Assembly (NCBI GenBank): GCA_934230685.1
Contig: CAKQFF010000079.1
Coordinates: 1 to 8,387, forward strand
DNA: 8,387 nucleotides
Reading direction: 5' to 3'
Source: an uncultured Prevotella sp.
GTDB taxonomy: Bacteria > Bacteroidota > Bacteroidia > Bacteroidales > Bacteroidaceae
The notes under the pieces are model-generated. The model had not been told where the DNA came from. It searched no databases and saw only the letters and a list, made by a program, of their open reading frames with translations. Positions 6,991 to 8,387 of this stretch are shown here, in pieces. The position numbers and the translations under genes are program-made. Numbering within the stretch: position 1 is the first letter of the stretch; each line of letters starts with the position of its first letter.

Positions 6991-8387
6991 TAGATTGAAC
7001 GCAGGAACATTACTACAGCGTCACGGTCACTCTTGCTCAGATTATAGAACTTCAAAGCCGAGTTGTAGGCATGTGAGTTCTTTGAGTAAGCGTGCCACAT
7101 GATAGCCTCAACCTCATTGCGTGCGCGGCAGTCGTGCAGACGCTCTGTACCAGAACCATTCACACCTGCAAGTCCTCTACCCCACAATGGAGTTGTGCGG
7201 CACCATGAACCATGGATATCGTTGATCATATAGAGCTTGTGCTGCATCATATCCGAGTAAGGATAGATGGTCTGGTTGGCATAGCGCGGCAACTTCTTGT
7301 CGGCAATCATGTTTGGAGTCCAGTAATTGTCAGAACCAGTCTTCCATGACGGACGATGGCAGCTGGCGCAACCAATCTCATTGAATACCTTCTTGCCCTG
7401 CTGCACACGAGCGTCGTTGAGGTTACGTGCACGTGGAATAGCCAAACCACGATGCCAAACCATAAAGTCGTAGAACTTGTCAGCCGACATCTCAGGCTTG
7501 AAGTTGTGCCACTCGTTGTCAAACTGGTTAGTGCCTGGCTTAAGCAGATTTTCAACCTTTGTAGCTATCTCATCGTCGCTGCTTGCCCAGAACGGCGATG
7601 TTGGGTCTTTCTTTATCTTCTCTATCACCTCCTTGTCGGCAGCCATTGCTGCTGCCCAAGCATTAGTAGTGTAAAGCTTTGGGCGGTCGGGGCGTGTCAC
7701 GTTTGTAATGTTCCAGATGGCATTGGCTCCAGGTCCGTCCTGAAGTGTGGCACGTGTCAAGGCATAGGTGAAACGCTTAACCATCTTCTTGCCTTCCTCG
7801 CCGTCGGCATACTTACCAGCACCTATTGTTGCTGTATACCATGCGCCGTTGGCAAAGTCGTTGGCATTGGCATCCCAAAAGTTGGGATTCACGTATTCGC
7901 TCACATCAGCCACCTTTGCAACATTCTTATAATAATTGGCAGTAGAGGCATACTGAGCCTTGAGGTCGTCCTCGGTGATGGCATCGAGCAGACCAGTACC
8001 CATCACGCCGATAGTCGACTCCATACGCACGGCCACAGCCTTGTTGCCTGTATCGTATGGATTAGGACTTGTGCGGAAAGCAGAGCGAGGGATTGTTATC
8101 TCTGGATAGATGAGCGAATACTTCTCGCCATCGGGGAACTGCATTGGCAGTCCGCTTTCCATAGCTGTTACCTCATGCCATTGGAGATTAACTTGACTTT
8201 CGTCGATAGGAGCCTTGAAAGGCTCGGTTGCCTGTGTCTGAGGCATACCTGTCACCTCTGCCACATATCCTCCATCGTTGCTGTTGGCTCCATCAGTAGG
8301 ATGATAAACGGCAAGCAGATAACCATTGCCGTTGCCATACTGTGTGGTGTAAGAGTCCATACGTCTGCCATGTCCGTAGTTAGGATG
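6990..8387 (-). CDS. Di-heme oxidoreductase family protein (DUF1111/COG3488), 5' end off the right edge
   Basis: Probably a periplasmic c-type cytochrome of the family annotated as di-heme oxidoreductase or predicted thiol oxidoreductase. It has 465 residues visible and is open to the right edge, so an ATG at 8358-8360 is internal rather than the start. The nine residues before it read HPNYGHGRR. Visible features in order, numbered from the edge: LLAVYHP (23-29), MGTGLLDAI (129-137), ALTRATLQDGPGANAIWNITNVTRP (209-233), the heme-binding CASCH (340-344), YSDMMQHKL (377-385), WCRTTPLWGRG (395-405) and LHDCRARNEVEAIMWHAY (417-434), ending FYNLSKSDRDAVVMFLRSI. The RTTPLWG and HD.RAR...EAI.WH stretches are hallmarks of the family. 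The second CxxCH is not visible and the edge His may be its last residue. In many bacteria such genes sit next to imelysin (IrpA-like) iron-uptake genes; that neighbour would lie outside the window. The exact reaction of the family is not settled. The signal peptide must be upstream. Confidence 0.88.
   Translation of the reverse strand, partial: HPNYGHGRRMDSYTTQYGNGNGYLLAVYHPTDGANSNDGGYVAEVTGMPQTQATEPFKAPIDESQVNLQWHEVTAMESGLPMQFPDGEKYSLIYPEITIPRSAFRTSPNPYDTGNKAVAVRMESTIGVMGTGLLDAITEDDLKAQYASTANYYKNVAKVADVSEYVNPNFWDANANDFANGAWYTATIGAGKYADGEEGKKMVKRFTYALTRATLQDGPGANAIWNITNVTRPDRPKLYTTNAWAAAMAADKEVIEKIKKDPTSPFWASSDDEIATKVENLLKPGTNQFDNEWHNFKPEMSADKFYDFMVWHRGLAIPRARNLNDARVQQGKKVFNEIGCASCHRPSWKTGSDNYWTPNMIADKKLPRYANQTIYPYSDMMQHKLYMINDIHGSWCRTTPLWGRGLAGVNGSGTERLHDCRARNEVEAIMWHAYSKNSHAYNSALKFYNLSKSDRDAVVMFLRSI

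Noticed and set aside
8358..8360. ATG as the start of the oxidoreductase gene
   Set aside because: The frame continues upstream without a stop to the window edge, there is no signal peptide after this ATG, and the residues before it look like family sequence.

Overview
The window looks like a chromosomal segment of a Bacteroidota member, most likely Bacteroidales and Prevotella-like. The evidence is a PorT-family outer-membrane barrel, a protein with the C-terminal type B sorting domain of the type IX secretion system (T9SS), three matches to the Bacteroidota promoter consensus (TTTG, 19-21 bp, TAnnTTTG), and no clear Shine-Dalgarno sequences. The species is not determinable by eye. No RNA genes, insertion sequences, phage genes or CRISPR arrays were seen, and genes cover nearly the whole window.

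Left part (1-3115, all minus strand). The N-terminal 268 residues of a POT/PTR2 proton-coupled peptide transporter run off the left edge and have their own promoter. Upstream of it lies a two-gene unit: a secreted LysM protein fused to a periplasmic-binding-protein-like domain, followed 48 bp later by a PorT-family beta-barrel. Together they look like a cell-envelope module spanning peptidoglycan and outer membrane.

Middle (3116-6873, plus strand). A divergent promoter region of about 150 bp separates the LysM gene from a small exported protein consisting of a PKD-like domain and a T9SS type B sorting domain. Its promoter lies so close to the ATG that the transcript should be leaderless or almost so. 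After 55 bp comes uvrA, the damage-recognition ATPase of nucleotide excision repair. It is complete, but one cysteine of its first zinc-binding module is replaced by threonine.

Right part (6874-8387). uvrA converges with a 5'-truncated gene for a di-heme oxidoreductase (DUF1111/COG3488 family). The 116-bp gap holds two adjacent hairpins: an imperfect one with a triplicated short motif and a perfect 19-bp stem flanked by A and T tracts. They probably form a bidirectional terminator cassette.

The genes are mostly ordinary housekeeping and envelope functions. The least explained parts are the LysM/binding-protein plus PorT-family pair and the small T9SS cargo protein divergent from it. Nothing in the window amounts to clear evidence of a wholly new system.
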